A stretch of 64,000 nt of DNA from Ruminococcaceae bacterium AB4001. GTDB taxonomy: Bacteria > Bacillota > Clostridia > Saccharofermentanales > Saccharofermentanaceae. This document shows, in pieces, positions 17,446 to 26,370 of the stretch (position 1 is its first letter; every line of letters begins with the position of its first letter). The stretch is taken from positions 62,001 to 126,000 of the forward strand of contig JHXJ01000007.1 in the NCBI GenBank assembly GCA_000621765.1, in the 5' to 3' direction. The translations under genes were made by a program, and so were the position numbers. The notes below the pieces were generated by a model. It searched no databases and was not told where the DNA came from. It saw nothing but the letters and a program-made list of their open reading frames with translations.

Positions 17446-17646
17446 ATGATCGGCTGGCTTGCTGCAAATTGGGTTAACATCTTAGTAATAGCGCTTGTTG
17501 CTGTTGCTGTATTCTTTGCAGCAAGAAGCCTGATCAAAGATAAAAAAGCAGGTAAATGCTCTTGCGGCTGCAAGTGTTCCGGCTGTGCAATGGCTGATAA
17601 GTGCCACAGCCGGAAGGATAACTTAATCAACAATCATATGCCATAA
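17446..17646 (+). CDS. FeoB-associated Cys-rich membrane protein
   Basis: 66 aa, starting 12 nt after feoB. One membrane helix (residues 8-30) is followed by KDKK and a Cys cluster at 38, 40, 42, 44, 47 and 53 (CSCGCKCSGC). This is the layout of the small FeoB-associated Cys-rich family, proposed to receive or sense iron next to FeoB. Function is not proven in the family. Confidence 0.85.
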   Translation: MIGWLAANWVNILVIALVAVAVFFAARSLIKDKKAGKCSCGCKCSGCAMADKCHSRKDNLINNHMP

Positions 17647-17651
17647 AACTG

Positions 17652-17687
17652 ACCGGGACTGTCCTGATATTCAGGGACAGTCCCGGT
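17652..17687 (+). terminator. Terminator of the feo operon
   Basis: ACCGGGACTGTCC (17652-17664) pairs with GGGACAGTCCCGGT (17674-17687): 13 GC-rich base pairs with a 9-nt loop. The tail is poor in T, so it may be leaky toward the ECF genes. Confidence 0.6.
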
Positions 17688-17756
17688 TAAAACTAAGGAT
17701 TATTAAATGACCGGGGGAGGCGGATATTATCGTTTCCCCTTACTAATACAGTTGGA

Positions 17757-17771
17757 GTTAGCTCAGCTAAT
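17757..17771 (+). promoter_or_regulatory. Possible DtxR-box-like operator before ECF operon 1
   Basis: GTTAGCTCAGCTAAT has the same arms as the other boxes but a 5-nt rather than 6-nt centre and one arm mismatch. It lies 176 nt before the S-component start. The rest of 17690-17946 holds only short frames (17 and 23 codons near 17828 and 17859) that I do not call. Confidence 0.4.
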
Positions 17772-17946
17772 CAATACTGATATAACGAAATGGAATCTTT
17801 GAATTTAAAAGGGGGCTCTTATCCTGGATGCTTGAATTTGTGGAAATGAAGCAAGCTTATGAAACAGGATGGAATCTATAGGATCTTTGTAAGCAGAAGA
17901 AAACAGGATATAAGCTGGAAGATTTCATGATTTTTGGAGGATAAAA

Positions 17947-18543
17947 ATGGATAATAAAAGTAAGAAGCTTAAGGCAAAGGATTTTATAACTGTCGGTATC
18001 TTTGCAGCAATCCTTTTTGCAGTTGAATTTGCATTCGGAATGCTCGGATATATTCATCCGTTTATTGTTGCATCATATGTAATCATACTGCCTCTGGCAA
18101 GCGGCATCCCCATGATGCTCTTCTATACGAAAGTCGAAAAGTTCGGCATGATCACGATCGTTTCCATTCTCATGGCGATCATCATGTTCGTCGGAGGCAT
18201 GGGATATCTTGGCGCTCCGCTCATTATTTTATCCGGTCTTGCTGCTGACTTTATCGCTAAATCAGGAAATTATAAGAGTTCTAAGAAAACAGTGCTCAGT
18301 TTCGGCGTTTTCAATCTCTGGATCTGCGCTAACTATTTCCCGATCCTCGTTACTGCAGAAAGTTACAGACAGGATCTTATCGACGGCGGCTATTCTGCTG
18401 AATACGTAAATAATCTCTTTGCAGCGATTAATGTTAAGACTATCGGCATTCTTGTTGTCCTCTGCTTTGTCTTCGGTTGTATCGGAGCAGTTATCGGAAA
18501 AGCTGTAGTTAAGAAGCATTTCGAGAAAGCCGGAATCGTTTAA
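17947..18543 (+). CDS. ECF transporter S component, MptD-like (copy 1)
   Basis: 198 aa, about six membrane segments. KAKDFITVGIFAAILFAVEF and the VEKFGMITIVSILMAIIMF segment match the MptD (Trep_Strep) family of substrate-binding S components. S components select the ligand for an energy-coupling-factor importer; the MptD ligand is not established. The ATG follows GGAGG with 6 nt spacing. It heads an S-T-A operon (17947-20739) and is paralogous to the S component at 44679. The position between feo and an iron-box operon suggests a metal-related ligand (inference). Confidence 0.8.
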   Translation: MDNKSKKLKAKDFITVGIFAAILFAVEFAFGMLGYIHPFIVASYVIILPLASGIPMMLFYTKVEKFGMITIVSILMAIIMFVGGMGYLGAPLIILSGLAADFIAKSGNYKSSKKTVLSFGVFNLWICANYFPILVTAESYRQDLIDGGYSAEYVNNLFAAINVKTIGILVVLCFVFGCIGAVIGKAVVKKHFEKAGIV

Positions 18544-18544
18544 C

Positions 18545-19240
18545 ATGAAGCTCGATCCCAGAACAAAACTGTTTATGGTATTTGTCGTATCGCTCGTCGC
18601 CATGATGAGCGCGACAACGCCGCTTTTGTGGGGCATCAGACTGACCATCACCATTATTCCGATTATTCTTCTTGTTACCGAGAAGAAGTACGCTTCCGCG
18701 CTTCGCTTTTTCCTGGCATATGCAATAGCTTTTGTGCTGGCTTTTTATTTTCTGTCAGAGAAGTCTGAAGGCATAATCTCATCGCTTCTCATAGGTTACT
18801 GCGGGATTGTCGTGCAATTCATGCCTGCCATGATCACCGCCTGGTATGTCATAAGAACAACAAAGATCGGCGAGTTCATGTCATGCATGCAGAAGATGCA
18901 TATACCTGACGGTATTGCAGTGTCACTTGCAGTAGTCATGAGATTCTTTCCGACGATCAGGGAAGAGTATTCTTCAATTAACGATGCGATGAGGATGAGA
19001 GGCGTCATGTTAGGCGGCGGCAATGTCCTCAGGATGTTTGAATTCAGAATGATACCGCTCCTTTTTTCGTGCGTTAACATCGGCGAAGAACTGTCTGCGG
19101 CAGCGATTACAAGGGGGCTAGGCGGAGATACCAAAAGGTCAAGCGTAATAGAGCTGAAGCTTGGTTTTGCAGATTATCTCCTGATGACTTTCCTTACTGC
19201 TGCGACAGTTATCTTCGTGATGTATAAGTATTTCTTATGA
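18545..19240 (+). CDS. ECF transporter T component (copy 1)
   Basis: 231 aa. MKLDPRTKLFMVFVVSLVAM is the typical N-terminus, with about five membrane segments. The cytoplasmic coupling helices carry the two Arg-Gly motifs DAMRMRG (near residue 150) and AAITRGLGG (near residue 190) that dock on the ATPases. It starts 1 nt after the S gene and overlaps the A gene by 4 nt (ATGA). Confidence 0.88.
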   Translation: MKLDPRTKLFMVFVVSLVAMMSATTPLLWGIRLTITIIPIILLVTEKKYASALRFFLAYAIAFVLAFYFLSEKSEGIISSLLIGYCGIVVQFMPAMITAWYVIRTTKIGEFMSCMQKMHIPDGIAVSLAVVMRFFPTIREEYSSINDAMRMRGVMLGGGNVLRMFEFRMIPLLFSCVNIGEELSAAAITRGLGGDTKRSSVIELKLGFADYLLMTFLTAATVIFVMYKYFL

Positions 19241-20739
19241 GTATCGTAGAGCTCGAAAACATAATCTTTCAGTACAAGGGGTCCAAAGACGGTTCCCTTA
19301 ATAACATCAATCTTAACGTCGAAAAGGGGCAGACGGTGCTTCTTTGCGGCGCTTCGGGCTCCGGCAAGACTTCGATAATAAGGCTCATCAATGGCCTTAT
19401 CCCGCATTATTATTCCGGTGAGCTTGAAGGTGAGATAAGGGTTGCAGGTCATGATATAAAGAAGACTGAACTTCACGAATTGGCAGGAACAGTAGGTACT
19501 GTTTTCCAGAACCCCAGAAGCCAGTTTTTCTCTGTTGATACAGATGGAGAGATAGTATTCGGACCTGAGAATATAGGTCTTGATCCTAAAGAAATCAAGG
19601 CGAGATTAAATGATATCGTGGTTGAGATGAATCTCGATGAGATATTGGGAAGAAGCATTTTCGATCTGTCAGGAGGACAGAAGCAGAGGATTGCCTGTGC
19701 ATCAGTTGCTGCTTTGCTTCCTGAGATAATTCTGTTAGACGAACCTTCTTCCAATCTTGACTTCGATTCCATTGAACTGCTCCGCGGAATAATAATGGAA
19801 TGGAAGAGACAAGGCAAGACAATAATCATTTCAGAACACAGACTGTGGTATCTGAAAGATGCCGTAGACCGTGTTATCTATATGGAAAACGGCAAGATGG
19901 CCAGGGAGTGGACCGGCGAGGAATTTGTTGCGTTAAGCGAAGACGAGGTGAAGTCGTATAAGTTAAGGCCAATAGTGCTGGAAGAAGAGCTTATCAGAGA
20001 TATACGCGGTGAGAGCAAAGCTTCCCTTTGCAGCGTAGAAGACGCTATTGAACTTAAGGATTTCTACTTCAGCTATAAAAAGCATCCGTATATATTTTTA
20101 AAGAAGCATTTTAAGGAATCAGATGGTGATTTCCTTAATCTGAACATTCAGTCTTTATCGATCCCTAAAGGCAAGATAACCGGTCTTGTAGGGCCTAACG
20201 GAACAGGTAAATCCACGTTCTTAAGATGTCTTTGCGGACTTGAACATGACTGCAGAGGGAAGATCATATCTGATGGAAAGATCTATAAGGGCAGAGACCG
20301 CCTGAAGATCTGTTATATGGTCATGCAGGATGTTAACCACCAGCTCTTTACGGACAGCGTTAAATCCGAAGTAATGCTTTCCATGAAGGATAAAGATGAA
20401 GCAAGGTGCGATGAGATACTGGAGAGTTTAGGTCTTGCAGATTACAAAGATACTCATCCTATGGCGTTGTCGGGCGGGCAGAAACAGAGAGTTGCAATTG
20501 CATCTGCAATAGCTTCTGATGCAGAGATCCTGCTTTTCGACGAGCCTACATCGGGCCTCGATTATTCTCATATGGAGAAGGTATCTGAATTGTTGCAGCA
20601 GTTGGCATCTTCAGGTGCTTCAGTGATTGTATCCACACACGATCCTGAACTGATATCCGAGTGCTGTGATTATGTATTGGGGCTTAATCACGGAAAAGTG
20701 GTTTATCTGAAAGAAAACAGTAAGCAGCAAAGACGTTAA
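19237..20739 (+). CDS. ECF transporter ATPase, duplicated nucleotide-binding domains (copy 1)
   Basis: 500 aa, two ABC ATPase domains in one chain (A1-A2 fusion). Domain 1: Walker A GASGSGKTS (about residue 34), Q-loop FQNPRSQFF, signature LSGGQKQR, Walker B ILLDEPSSNLD. Domain 2: GPNGTGKST (about 318), signature LSGGQKQR, Walker B ILLFDEPTSGLD. FQNPRSQFF is the classic ECF Q-loop. It powers the S-T module encoded before it. Confidence 0.9.
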   Translation: MSIVELENIIFQYKGSKDGSLNNINLNVEKGQTVLLCGASGSGKTSIIRLINGLIPHYYSGELEGEIRVAGHDIKKTELHELAGTVGTVFQNPRSQFFSVDTDGEIVFGPENIGLDPKEIKARLNDIVVEMNLDEILGRSIFDLSGGQKQRIACASVAALLPEIILLDEPSSNLDFDSIELLRGIIMEWKRQGKTIIISEHRLWYLKDAVDRVIYMENGKMAREWTGEEFVALSEDEVKSYKLRPIVLEEELIRDIRGESKASLCSVEDAIELKDFYFSYKKHPYIFLKKHFKESDGDFLNLNIQSLSIPKGKITGLVGPNGTGKSTFLRCLCGLEHDCRGKIISDGKIYKGRDRLKICYMVMQDVNHQLFTDSVKSEVMLSMKDKDEARCDEILESLGLADYKDTHPMALSGGQKQRVAIASAIASDAEILLFDEPTSGLDYSHMEKVSELLQQLASSGASVIVSTHDPELISECCDYVLGLNHGKVVYLKENSKQQRR

Positions 20740-20805
20740 GAATCATATTAACCCGCAAATTGCTTTGTTTCACTGATCCGGGAAAATCAGCTAAAGCATA
20801 CAAAA

Positions 20806-20821
20806 ATTAGACTTATCTAAC
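20806..20821 (+). promoter_or_regulatory. DtxR-box-like operator, distal
   Basis: ATTAGACTTATCTAAC, one arm mismatch from the consensus, 113 nt upstream of the start at 20934. A second box follows at 20887, so this operon has two. Confidence 0.6.
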
Positions 20822-20886
20822 CAAATGACAAAAATACTTTGAATCCAACATCAAATCCTTGTCGAAAAAATGCATACACACTGGCG

Positions 20887-20902
20887 GTTAGCATAGACTA
20901 AC
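20887..20902 (+). promoter_or_regulatory. DtxR-box-like operator, proximal
   Basis: GTTAGCATAGACTAAC, with perfect arms and 6-nt centre, 31 nt before the first gene of the 12-kb operon. TTGTCG at 20859-20864 may be a -35; no clear -10 was found. Confidence 0.7.
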
Positions 20903-20933
20903 ATTTAATCAGAAAGATGTTGAGGTGATTGAT

Positions 20934-21635
20934 ATGTATATTGAGACAAGAGATCTTAAAAAGTCTTATGGTGAAGGCGGCAGTTTTGTCCAGGTATTAA
21001 AAGGTGTCAGCATTAAGATCGATAAAGGCGAGATGTGCGTAATCCAGGGGACATCCGGTTCCGGTAAATCCACATTACTAAACTGCATTGGCGGTCTTGA
21101 TGATATTGATTCCGGTAACGTCTCCGTAGCCGGAACGCTCGTTGAATGTCTAAAAGGAGAAAAGCTATCCGATTACAGACGTGCAAACTTAGGATTCATC
21201 TTCCAGTTTTATAATCTGGTTCCGAATCTTACGGTCAGAGAAAACATCCAGGTCTGTGAGTACCTGACAAAAGATCCTCTCAATATGGATGAACTCATCG
21301 AAGTTTTGGGTCTTACCGAACATCAGTATAAGTTCCCGTCACAATTATCGGGCGGTCAGCAGCAGAGATGTGCTATAGCCAGGGCTTTGGTGAAGAATCC
21401 TAAGGTTTTGCTTTGCGATGAGCCTACGGGAGCACTTGATTCAAAAACATCTAGAGATATTCTGATCCTTCTGGAGAAGATAAACAGGCAGTATGGAACA
21501 ACTATGCTGATCGTTACGCACAACAACTCGATCAAGAATATGGTCGATCACGTTATTTATTTAAAGGACGGAGAGATATACAAAGACTATATCAACGAGA
21601 AGAAGGTTCCTGCTTCGGAATTGGAGGATCTCTGA
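20934..21635 (+). CDS. ABC transporter ATPase, MacB/LolD type
   Basis: 233 aa. Start ATG 20934 is chosen because TGAGGTGATTG just upstream is an almost perfect ribosome site; the GTG at 20925 is within it. Walker A GTSGSGKSTLLN (about residue 40), Q-loop FIFQFYNLVPNLTVREN, signature LSGGQQQRCAIARAL, Walker B LLCDEPTGALD, H-loop VTHN. This is the class pairing with FtsX-like permeases, and the next gene is one (1-nt gap). First gene of a 12-gene operon under two DtxR-like boxes. Confidence 0.9.
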   Translation: MYIETRDLKKSYGEGGSFVQVLKGVSIKIDKGEMCVIQGTSGSGKSTLLNCIGGLDDIDSGNVSVAGTLVECLKGEKLSDYRRANLGFIFQFYNLVPNLTVRENIQVCEYLTKDPLNMDELIEVLGLTEHQYKFPSQLSGGQQQRCAIARALVKNPKVLLCDEPTGALDSKTSRDILILLEKINRQYGTTMLIVTHNNSIKNMVDHVIYLKDGEIYKDYINEKKVPASELEDL

Positions 21636-21636
21636 T

Positions 21637-24600
21637 ATGGGATGGATACTGTTTAAGAGAGCTGTCCGCGATCTTAAATCGGGTTTCGCCAGATATATAG
21701 CATTGGCGCTTCTTATTGTATTCTCGCTTTTTATCGTAATCAGCCTTATGGGTGCAGCGGATACGATTATCGACAGCACAGTTATTTCAGACAGAGAACT
21801 TAACTGCGAAGATGGCGAATTCTCAGTCTTTGTTCCTCTCCGTAATGAAGAAATCAAGAAGATTACAGAACGCGGTGTATCGGTTGAGCAGATGTTCTAT
21901 GTTGATTATTCACTTAACGGGGACCAGGTCTTAAGAGCATTTAAGGTCAGGGAAAACATTAATAAGATTTCTCTGATCAATGGTACGCTTCCGGCAAATG
22001 ACAGTGAAGCTGTGATCGAGAGACGTTATTCTGAAGTTAACGGTATAAGTATTGGTGATAAGGTCAGTATCGGCAATAAGGATTTTACCGTTACAGGTAT
22101 CGGTGCTGCACCAGACTATAACACAGTAATTAAGAAGATAACGGATACTGTTGTCGACAGCAGATATTTTGGACTGATCTTCGTTACGCCTGAAGCGTAT
22201 GACGAGCTATACAGTTCAGGGTGTTCGATCGCATCTGAAGAATACTATTATGCTTATGTACTCAATGGCGCAATGAGCGAGAGTGAGTTGAAGGCTATTC
22301 TTGATGATAATACTTTCGATGTTGAGGACGTCGATGACGAATATTTCAAAGAGTATTGGGACAGGATGACAGAGCGTAAGGACGAACTCTTAGAAGGTAT
22401 CGATGAACTCAAAGAAGGCGCTTCAGACTTGGCAGATGGTGCAGATGATCTTAATGATGGTATCACAGAGTTCCATGAGGGAATGAAGGACTTGCATGAT
22501 GCTGTTCCGGATCTTACAGACGGAGTTGAGGAGTTAGATGACGGCGCGGCAGCATTGGAAACAGGTATAAAAGAATATACTTCTGCAGTAGACAAGATCG
22601 AATCAGGCGCTTCAGATCTGTCAGATGGTGCTTCTGCGCTTGCAGCCGGAACATCAGAACTGAATACAGGTGCAGATCTTTATGGTACCGGGGTTAATGA
22701 ATTGGCTGGAACTGTTGAGGTCATGTCTCAAAATGAAGTTCCATATATAGCTGAAGTAGCAGGCGGTTTTTTGGATCCGGCCAAAGCTTTGGCTACTGGT
22801 TTTGCCCAGATCCAGACTGGTATCGCCGGTGTGAATACAGGTGCAACAAGTATGTCAAATGGTGCATACCAGTTATATCAGGGAATCAAAACACTGAATT
22901 CAAACAGCGGGGCATTAAAAAGAGGCGCTGCCGGGCTTCATGCCGGAACAACTGCACTGAAGGAAGGCGTTGCCGATTTGTCTGACGGAATCGACAAATT
23001 GTACGACGGCTCGATAGAAATAAGTGATGGATCAGATGAACTTGCAAAGGGTGCAAGGGAACTGGCCGACGGTGTTAAGGATTTCTCTGATGAAGCCAAT
23101 GATCTTATCGATGAAGTCTTTAATATAGATCTGTCGAATCTTCGTGTGTTCATCAATAAAGCAGATAATCCGAGGATTGATTCTGCTGCTGATGATGTAC
23201 AGATCAATTATTCTGCGAGCATAATCTTCGGTATATTGCTGGTTGTCCTGTTTGCGTATGTTATCTCTGTCTTCATCGTTCATACGATAGACCAGGAAAG
23301 TGCAGTAATCGGTGCACTGTATTCGATGGGTGTTAAGAGAAGGACGCTGACATTAAGCTATGTTGCAGTGCCTGTTATCGTAACTTTTATTTCCGGTGTT
23401 ATCGGCACATTGATCGCAATCTTCACACCGGCAGGAATTCCTGCCCAGATGGCAGACTCATTGGGTTATTTCTCTATGCCTAAGATGGACATAATCGTTA
23501 AGCCGTTTGTACTGATATACGGACTTGTTATTCCGCCGGTAACTGCGTTTATCGTTAATGTTCTTGTTGTAAGAAACAGACTGGTAAGAACGCCTCTGTC
23601 ACTGCTTCGCAATGAACAGAAGGCAGTCCGTGGCAAGGAACTGAAGATAAAGGGACTGAAGTTTATCCCTATGTTCAGATTAAGGCAGATAATGCGTGAG
23701 ATCCGTGCAGGACTAACTGTTATCTTCGGTCTGTTCATGAGCCTTCTGGTAGCGCTTCTGGCAATTAATACGAGCGTATACTGTACAAACGTTAAAAACT
23801 CTTATATTGATCTCACAAAATATGAGTACATGTATAACTACAAGTATCCGACAGAGGAAGTTCCTGAAGGCGGATATGAAGCAGTGGCAGAAGGATTCAA
23901 GAAAGAGATCTACGGCTATACATTCGATGTTACCGTGCTCGGAATCACTAAAGAAAATCCTTTCTTCGATGTCGGAGAACTTCCTGATAATGATTCTGAT
24001 GTTGTTATAAGTTCTGCGGTTGCAAATAAATACAACCTGTCAACGGGAGACATATTCACCCTAAGTGATGACAAAGGCGAGAGATTATATGCGTTCAGAG
24101 TAGTCGGGATATGCGATTACACCGCATCAATGTTTGTGTTCATGGATATAGACAGATGCAGGGATCTGTTCAACGAAGATGATGATTACTTTAATGTCGT
24201 ATTCTCTGATCACGCTCTCGATGTCGATGGCGGAAGACTTTATTCAACGGTATCGAAGGAAGAAATCGCGAGATCTTCCGGTATCTATGTTGAGATGATG
24301 GGGCCAATGGTAACGACAATGTCTGTTGCATCTGCCGTTATTTTCCTGGTAGTCATGTATCTAATGGTCAAGATGATGATCGACAGATCGGCTTTTAATA
24401 TTTCACTGGTCAAGGTTTTCGGATTCAGGAACAGGGAAGTAAGGAAGATGTATCTGGACGGCAATTTCTATATTGTTGCGATCGGCGCATTGATCTCGAT
24501 ACCGCTGTGCAAGATGATCATGGATTATATCTATCCGAGATACCTTGTAAGCAATGTTGGCGTAGGTGTAACTGCAGATTTTCCGCCGGAGGTATATGCT

Positions 24601-24705
24601 GCAATCTTCGCAGTTGTAATTGTTCTTTATCTGGCTATCAACCTCGTCCTCACAGGCAGGATCAGGAAGATAAAACCTGCAGAAGTACTTAAGAACAGGG
24701 AGTAA
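21637..24705 (+). CDS. FtsX-like ABC permease with long extracytoplasmic coiled coil
   Basis: 1022 aa. First helix about residues 18-45; then ~480 residues outside. That part contains a MacB-like portion followed by a long run of Leu-x2-Gly/Asp repeats (LADGADDLNDG, LHDAVPDLTDG, LSDGASALAAG, about residues 250-500), a tape-measure-like stalk. Three helices near 525-660, then a second extracytoplasmic domain (about 705-885) and three final helices. Such permeases, with a MacB-type ATPase, usually act on envelope substrates or export rather than import. Substrate unknown. Confidence 0.85.
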   Translation: MGWILFKRAVRDLKSGFARYIALALLIVFSLFIVISLMGAADTIIDSTVISDRELNCEDGEFSVFVPLRNEEIKKITERGVSVEQMFYVDYSLNGDQVLRAFKVRENINKISLINGTLPANDSEAVIERRYSEVNGISIGDKVSIGNKDFTVTGIGAAPDYNTVIKKITDTVVDSRYFGLIFVTPEAYDELYSSGCSIASEEYYYAYVLNGAMSESELKAILDDNTFDVEDVDDEYFKEYWDRMTERKDELLEGIDELKEGASDLADGADDLNDGITEFHEGMKDLHDAVPDLTDGVEELDDGAAALETGIKEYTSAVDKIESGASDLSDGASALAAGTSELNTGADLYGTGVNELAGTVEVMSQNEVPYIAEVAGGFLDPAKALATGFAQIQTGIAGVNTGATSMSNGAYQLYQGIKTLNSNSGALKRGAAGLHAGTTALKEGVADLSDGIDKLYDGSIEISDGSDELAKGARELADGVKDFSDEANDLIDEVFNIDLSNLRVFINKADNPRIDSAADDVQINYSASIIFGILLVVLFAYVISVFIVHTIDQESAVIGALYSMGVKRRTLTLSYVAVPVIVTFISGVIGTLIAIFTPAGIPAQMADSLGYFSMPKMDIIVKPFVLIYGLVIPPVTAFIVNVLVVRNRLVRTPLSLLRNEQKAVRGKELKIKGLKFIPMFRLRQIMREIRAGLTVIFGLFMSLLVALLAINTSVYCTNVKNSYIDLTKYEYMYNYKYPTEEVPEGGYEAVAEGFKKEIYGYTFDVTVLGITKENPFFDVGELPDNDSDVVISSAVANKYNLSTGDIFTLSDDKGERLYAFRVVGICDYTASMFVFMDIDRCRDLFNEDDDYFNVVFSDHALDVDGGRLYSTVSKEEIARSSGIYVEMMGPMVTTMSVASAVIFLVVMYLMVKMMIDRSAFNISLVKVFGFRNREVRKMYLDGNFYIVAIGALISIPLCKMIMDYIYPRYLVSNVGVGVTADFPPEVYAAIFAVVIVLYLAINLVLTGRIRKIKPAEVLKNRE

Positions 24706-24707
24706 TT

Positions 24708-24956
24708 ATGATCAAGACAACAGTAAAGATCGACGGAATGATGTGCGGCATGTGCGAAGCCCATGTTTGTGATGCTATCAGAAAAGCAGTTCCTTCAGCA
24801 AAGAAGGTAAAGGCTTCGCGCTCAAAGAAGGAAGCCACATTCCTTACTGAAGATGCAGTTGATGCAAGCCTTTTAGAGGCTGCAATTAAAGACATTGGCT
24901 ACGACTATCTCGGAGCAGAATCTGAGACTTACAAGAAAAGAGGATTGTTCGGATGA
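24708..24956 (+). CDS. Heavy-metal-associated (HMA) domain protein
   Basis: 82 aa. It has the ferredoxin-like HMA fold with the metal site in DGMMCGMCEAHV (Cys13, Cys16). It resembles the CopZ/P-type ATPase N-domain, although the Met/Gly in CGMC is less usual than CxxC with Ala/Ser. It probably binds a soft metal or delivers it; the ligand cannot be told. It starts 2 nt after the permease and its stop overlaps the next start (ATGA). Confidence 0.8.
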   Translation: MIKTTVKIDGMMCGMCEAHVCDAIRKAVPSAKKVKASRSKKEATFLTEDAVDASLLEAAIKDIGYDYLGAESETYKKRGLFG

Positions 24957-25717
24957 CTTTTGAAGAGCGCGGAAACATGTCAGGCAAGACATTGATGCTC
25001 CTGCCAGGTACCTGCTGTGACTGGCAGTCTAACTTCTTAAACGTCATAGATGATCTTAAAGAGAAGTATCATCTGATCTGCGTCAACTACGATGGTTTTG
25101 ACGGAAGTGATCTTATCTTTCCCGATATGATCACCGTCACGGAGAAGATAGAAAAATATATCAATGATAACTTCGGCGGCAGGATCGACGGTGCGCTCGG
25201 TTCTTCTCTCGGAGGGACCTTTGTCGGACAGCTGATCATGCGTGAAAACGTTCACGTTGACCACGGGATCTTCGGAAGCTCAGATCTCGACCAGAGCGGC
25301 GTCCTGGCTGCAAAACTGCAGGCAGCACTGGTAACACCTCTGCTTACAGGCGTAACAAAGAGCGAGAAGAAAAAGCAGAAGACGAAGAAGATGATGATGG
25401 ATTCTTTCGAGATGAGTGATGAGGTTGCAAATTCTTTCATCGAAGCATTCTCGAAGTTCGATGTCAGATCGATAAAGAACGAATACTACACAGATCTTCT
25501 GACTCACTTAAAAGACGATATACATGTTGAAGGTACGACAGCTCATTTCATCTATGCGAACAAGATGGGCGAGAAATACCTGAAGAGATATCTCAAGTAT
25601 TTCCGTGATCCGGACATCAGGGAGTTCGACATGCAGCATGAACAGTGGCTTTTCGGTGAGAGAAAGTACGCTGAACCTGTCCTTAAAGCAATCGATGAAT
25701 TTATGGAGATATACTGA
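24953..25717 (+). CDS. Alpha/beta hydrolase
   Basis: 254 aa. MLLPGTCCDWQSNFLNV gives the oxyanion strand, GSSLGGTFVG the nucleophile elbow (Ser near residue 86), and FDMQHEQWLFGE a likely His near the end. The start overlaps the preceding stop (ATGA); a Met at residue 9 (24977) is an alternative. Hydrolases of this fold cleave esters, amides or thioesters. In the operon context (metal-regulated ABC genes), ligand cleavage or modification is possible, but the substrate is unknown. Confidence 0.72.
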   Translation: MTFEERGNMSGKTLMLLPGTCCDWQSNFLNVIDDLKEKYHLICVNYDGFDGSDLIFPDMITVTEKIEKYINDNFGGRIDGALGSSLGGTFVGQLIMRENVHVDHGIFGSSDLDQSGVLAAKLQAALVTPLLTGVTKSEKKKQKTKKMMMDSFEMSDEVANSFIEAFSKFDVRSIKNEYYTDLLTHLKDDIHVEGTTAHFIYANKMGEKYLKRYLKYFRDPDIREFDMQHEQWLFGERKYAEPVLKAIDEFMEIY

Positions 25718-25718
25718 C

Positions 25719-26363
25719 ATGAACGATAAACAATACAAAGAGCTCTCGATAAAGGAATTCACCAAGGCAGCAAGTGTCTATGAAACTGACCAGGCCGGCG
25801 TCTACAAGATGTGCAAGAAGGATTATCCTGATGTGCTTGCCGAACTGGAGAAAGAGCCCTTTGATAGTCTTCTTGACTGCGGCTGCGGAACTGCACCGAT
25901 GATCTCGCTTTTATATGAGAAATATCCCGAAAAGCATTACACAGGTATCGATCTGACACCGAAGATGATCGAAGTGGCAAAAGCAAAGAATATACCCGGT
26001 GCAGAATTTGTAGTAGGCGACTGTGAGAACCTTCCTTTTGAAGCTAACTCTTTTGATGCAGTCATCTGCTGCGAGAGTTTCCATCACTATCCGAATGTGC
26101 AGGATTTCTTCAACAGCGTTTACAGGGTGCTAAAGCCCGGAGGAAGACTGATCCTTCGTGACATGACGATGACCAGCAAGGCAAAAAGGTGGTTCTGCAA
26201 CCACATCGAGATGCCTCTTATTAATCTGATTGGTCATGGCGATGTAAGGATCTATGGCAAAGAAGATGTGGATATGCTTTGCAGAAATGCGGGCCTTAAG
26301 ATGGAGCTATTCGAGAAACGCGGATTCTGCAGACTTCACAGCGTGGCAAGAAAGCCGAAGTGA
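25719..26363 (+). CDS. Class I SAM-dependent methyltransferase
   Basis: 214 aa; ATG 25719 starts 1 nt after the previous stop. Motif I LLDCGCGTAP (about residue 46), GIDLTPKMIEVAKAK, motif II region GDCENLPFEANSFDAVICCE, and VYRVLKPGGRLILRDM are standard for the UbiE/methyltransferase-11 group. Acceptor unknown. A second methyltransferase occupies a similar place in the last operon (58015). Confidence 0.85.
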   Translation: MNDKQYKELSIKEFTKAASVYETDQAGVYKMCKKDYPDVLAELEKEPFDSLLDCGCGTAPMISLLYEKYPEKHYTGIDLTPKMIEVAKAKNIPGAEFVVGDCENLPFEANSFDAVICCESFHHYPNVQDFFNSVYRVLKPGGRLILRDMTMTSKAKRWFCNHIEMPLINLIGHGDVRIYGKEDVDMLCRNAGLKMELFEKRGFCRLHSVARKPK

Positions 26364-26370
26364 TCCCTCT

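Noticed and set aside
17828-17940. Two short frames (17 and 23 codons) before ECF S component 1
   Set aside because: No ribosome sites, no repeated codons suggesting a leader peptide, no known family.
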